Below, in pieces: positions 61,950 to 64,000 of a DNA stretch of 64,000 nucleotides. The first letter of the stretch is position 1. The number at the start of each line of letters is the position of its first letter. The position numbers and the translations under genes were made by a program. The stretch covers positions 3,348,001-3,412,000 of the forward strand of contig NZ_CP058627.1 in assembly GCF_013403565.1 (NCBI RefSeq), given 5' to 3'. The notes below the pieces were generated by a model, which searched no databases, had not been told where the DNA came from, and saw only the letters and a list, made by a program, of their open reading frames with translations. This stretch comes from Chitinibacter bivalviorum. GTDB taxonomy: Bacteria; Pseudomonadota; Gammaproteobacteria; Burkholderiales; Chitinibacteraceae.

Positions 61950-62513
61950 ATGACTGGTTTTTTTGATAAGGTGAAAGACGTTCTGGGCGTCGCCGAAGAC
62001 AAAATTGAAACGGTGGCTGAGCAAGCTGCGGCCAAGGCGGCCGAGTTGGGTGACAAAGTTGCTGATGTTGCGGATCAGGCTTGGGATAGCACCAAAGATG
62101 CCGCCGCTGAAATAACGGCGAAAGCCGATATTCTGGGTGAGCAAGTCGCCGCTAAAGCGGTTGAGCTGGGTGATAAAGCCGCCCTGGCTGCGGATCAGGC
62201 TTGGGATACCGGCAAGCACGCGGCGTCACAATTGGCAGCCAAAGCCGAAGTGGTCGGCGAACAGGTTGCCACCAAAGCGGCTGAATTGAGCGATAAAGTG
62301 GGTCTGGCTGCCGATCAAGCTGCGTTCAAAGCCGCAGAATTAGGTGATAAAGCGACTATTGCTGCTGATCATGCTTGGGATGCTACCAAGCAAACTGCAG
62401 CCGAAGTGGCCGAAAAAGCGGAAGGCGTCGCCGATAAAGCCAGCGCGGCGCTTGCGCAAGGGGTAGATAGCGTGAAATCGGCAGTGCATAAAGGCAGCGA
62501 TAAAGCGGTGTAA
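61950..62513 (+). CDS. amphipathic 40-residue-repeat protein (LEA/phasin-like)
   Basis: 187 residues from ATG 61950 (MTGFFDKVKDVLGVAED), with AGGAGA upstream; ATG 61932 is in frame but lies before that site. After residue 25 it consists of about three and a half 40-residue repeats of the form AKAAELGDKV-ADVADQAWD-...-AKADILGEQVA, with Trp at the same place in most units. Ala, Lys, Glu and Asp dominate, and there are no Cys or Pro, so it should form long amphipathic helices without a signal peptide. Such sequences resemble LEA-like or apolipoprotein-like stress proteins and phasins. Function is not established. Confidence 0.75.
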   Translation: MTGFFDKVKDVLGVAEDKIETVAEQAAAKAAELGDKVADVADQAWDSTKDAAAEITAKADILGEQVAAKAVELGDKAALAADQAWDTGKHAASQLAAKAEVVGEQVATKAAELSDKVGLAADQAAFKAAELGDKATIAADHAWDATKQTAAEVAEKAEGVADKASAALAQGVDSVKSAVHKGSDKAV

Positions 62514-62530
62514 TCCTTGCCCTTTATGAT

Positions 62531-62556
62531 AAAAAAGCCCAGCGCTTGCTGGGCTT
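62531..62556. terminator. terminator between the repeat protein and YhcH-family gene
   Basis: AAGCCCAGC / GCTGGGCTT perfect stem with GCTT loop. The A-run before it makes a T-tract for the minus strand; the plus-strand T-tract is poor. Confidence 0.75.
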
Positions 62557-62558
62557 AT

Positions 62559-62607
62559 GGGTATAGCGATATAGGCTATTTATTTATTGAATCGTGTTGG
62601 TATACGT
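62559..62607. repeat. 49-bp element, degenerate copy 7
   Basis: GGGTAT at 62559 and ATACGT (two mismatches) ending at 62607, exactly 49 bp. It ends 2 bp from the stop codon of the YhcH-family gene, between convergent genes. Confidence 0.5.
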
Positions 62608-62609
62608 GC

Positions 62610-63077
62610 CTAGGTATTGAGTAGAGCAGCATCAATCTTGATCACGATTTTCTTGATCAGCTGTGATTGCTGCACGCAGCGGCAGGGCTTATGCAATTCG
62701 CCCGGGAAAAAGATCGCGAACATGCCCGGCTTGAGATGCAGGCGCGATTCATCGGCGATCGGGTGAACAAAGGCGATGTCCCGTTCGGCCAATTGATCCG
62801 TTGCGAGCGGCAGCTCGGGCTGCGCGACGCCAAAGCCGATGATCTCTTCACCTTCGAGCAAGTATTGAATATCAATATAGCGGCGGTGAAACTCGGGCAT
62901 GCCGGTTTCCCAAGGCTGGGTTTGTGGCGTTTGCACAATGGCAATCATCTGATCACCTTCGATCGGATGGCGGCCCGTTGCAAGTTGGCTAAAGTCGGTG
63001 CTGCGCAGGTAATTTAAGGCGCGCTCAATGGCGGCGGGCAGCGGCGGTTGTGGGTGTGCTAAATGGCTAAAATACAT
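62610..63077 (-). CDS. YhcH/YjgK/YiaL-family protein
   Basis: 155 residues of the DUF386 cupin-like family. Motifs: EFHRRYIDIQYLLEGEE near residue 63 with metal-binding His and Glu, then FAIFFPGELHKPC with the second His near 128. Relatives such as EbgC and YiaL act as sugar (sialic acid or galactoside) anomerases or auxiliary sugar enzymes. The natural substrate is unknown. It stands alone between the repeat-protein gene and the GGDEF-EAL gene. Confidence 0.86.
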   Translation of the reverse strand: MYFSHLAHPQPPLPAAIERALNYLRSTDFSQLATGRHPIEGDQMIAIVQTPQTQPWETGMPEFHRRYIDIQYLLEGEEIIGFGVAQPELPLATDQLAERDIAFVHPIADESRLHLKPGMFAIFFPGELHKPCRCVQQSQLIKKIVIKIDAALLNT

Positions 63078-63097
63078 GTTGTACTCATTAGTGGCGC

Positions 63098-64000
63098 CTA
63101 GCTGGCGCGAGAAGTCTGGTGGCGAATGACAAATTGCTGGAATTCATCGGCAGGCAAAGCGGGCGACCAAAGATAGCCTTGACCTTGTTCACAGCCCAAT
63201 TCTATCAGACGAGTCAGGCTGGCTTGATCTTCAATGCCCTCGGCGATAAGTTGTAATTTGAGGCTGTTGGCCACTTGGATAATCGCCCGCACAATGGCTT
63301 CATCATGCGCATCTTCGGTGAGGCGGCGGATAAATGACTGATCGATCTTGAGGCGCTCGACTTCAAAATGCTTTAAGTAGCTAAGATTGGAATAACCCGT
63401 ACCAAAATCATCAATCGAAAAGCGTAAACCCAATTGCCGAAGATTACGCAAAATCACTTTGAGGTGCTGCGAGTCTTCCAGTAGCAATGATTCGGTCAGC
63501 TCAAGCTCGATCAACTCGGGAGCGAGCCCCGTAGCATTGAGCGCGCTGGTGACCAGTTGCTCCACATCGCCACGCCGAAACTGGATGGGGGAAATATTAA
63601 TCCCCATCACCAAGTTGCCCAGCCCGAGGCTTTGCCATTCTTTGGCTTGGCGACACGCTTCAAATACAATCCATTCGCCCATTTCAACGATCAGGCCCGA
63701 GTTTTCGGCAACAGGGATAAATTTACCCGGCGGCACCAAACCCAGCTCCGGGTGACGCCAGCGCACTAGGGCTTCAGCGCCAATAATCTGCCCACTTTGC
63801 AGGTCAAACTGGGGCTGGTAGTGCAGCGTGAATTCCGAATTGCCTAAGGCTTCGCGCATTTTGGATTCCAGATGAAGCTGCTCGGTGGCCTTGGTGTCCA
63901 TGCTGGAATTATAAAGACAGAATGTATTACGACCCGATGCTTTGGCGCGATACATCGCCATATCTGCGCGTTGCAACAGGCTGTCGAAATCATCTTGGGC
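63098..64000 (-). CDS. GGDEF-EAL protein, N-terminus cut by window edge
   Basis: At least 300 residues, open to the right edge. The visible start is the last helix of a GGDEF domain (LLQRADMAMYRAKASGRNTFCLY). A complete EAL domain follows: AEALVRWRHPELGLV (signature EAL), MGINISPIQF, LELTESLLLED, IDDFGTGYSNLSYL, LKIDQSF and AEGIEDQ, so c-di-GMP phosphodiesterase activity is likely. Upstream sensor domains and the GGDEF signature are outside the window. Confidence 0.93.
   Translation of the reverse strand, partial: AQDDFDSLLQRADMAMYRAKASGRNTFCLYNSSMDTKATEQLHLESKMREALGNSEFTLHYQPQFDLQSGQIIGAEALVRWRHPELGLVPPGKFIPVAENSGLIVEMGEWIVFEACRQAKEWQSLGLGNLVMGINISPIQFRRGDVEQLVTSALNATGLAPELIELELTESLLLEDSQHLKVILRNLRQLGLRFSIDDFGTGYSNLSYLKHFEVERLKIDQSFIRRLTEDAHDEAIVRAIIQVANSLKLQLIAEGIEDQASLTRLIELGCEQGQGYLWSPALPADEFQQFVIRHQTSRAS

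Overview
The window looks like chromosome of a chitin-degrading betaproteobacterium, most likely Neisseriales (Chitinibacter-like). Support comes from three secreted chitin-active enzymes with CBM5/12 modules and Pro/Thr/Ala linkers, the ubiE-ubiJ-ubiB order, the two-subunit GlyRS (glyQ, glyS), LPS-heptose genes (gmhB, waaC) and moderate GC content. The genus is an inference; there is no rRNA or other marker here to settle it. No tRNA, rRNA, CRISPR array or intact insertion sequence was seen.

Layout. 1-3740 (minus): lytic transglycosylase, epimerase-like protein, RRM protein and a truncated D-lactate dehydrogenase, probably one operon. 3970-9662 (plus): glyQ, a small lipoprotein, glyS, gmhB, plsC, YgjP-like protease. 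9898-11313: AA10 lytic polysaccharide monooxygenase. 11381-16764: small lipoprotein, waaC, dgt, and two c-di-GMP proteins (EAL and HD-GYP). 16936-20966: polyamine ABC transporter potABC and potD. 21014-22796: VanZ-like protein and a QueD-family protein. 23531-29751: two GH18 chitinases with related promoter regions. 29922-35767: HDOD signalling protein, then a two-component system followed by a PAP2 phosphatase and an EptA phosphoethanolamine transferase, which looks like a lipid A modification operon. 35988-40183: orphan ParA-like ATPase, transaldolase, phoR and phoB. 40443-43815: DUF971 protein, ubiE, ubiJ, ubiB. 44093-59049: a complete Lap-type adhesion system: TolC-like LapE, LapB, LapC, a 2105-residue RTX adhesin, a LuxR-type regulator, the LapG protease and the LapD c-di-GMP receptor. 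59217-64000: a hypothetical protein, TPM/YgcG/LemA operon, a 40-residue-repeat protein, a YhcH-family protein and a truncated GGDEF-EAL protein.

How the genes work together. The LPMO and the two chitinases share nearly identical carbohydrate-binding modules and would act on the same crystalline chitin. The Lap system would hold cells on a surface when c-di-GMP is high, because LapD then sequesters LapG and the adhesin stays uncleaved. Five c-di-GMP-related proteins lie in the window. The envelope genes (heptose, PlsC, EptA, PAP2) concern LPS and phospholipid.

The least explained signal is a family of intergenic inverted-repeat elements. Each is exactly 49 bp from GGGTAT to ATACCC, with seven copies or degenerate copies in this window. 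Five of them start or end within 6 bp of a stop codon, mostly of genes that lack an ordinary intrinsic terminator. A second unusual signal is a set of ordered blocks shared by the upstream regions of the two chitinase genes, with nearly the same spacing and 5' leader length.
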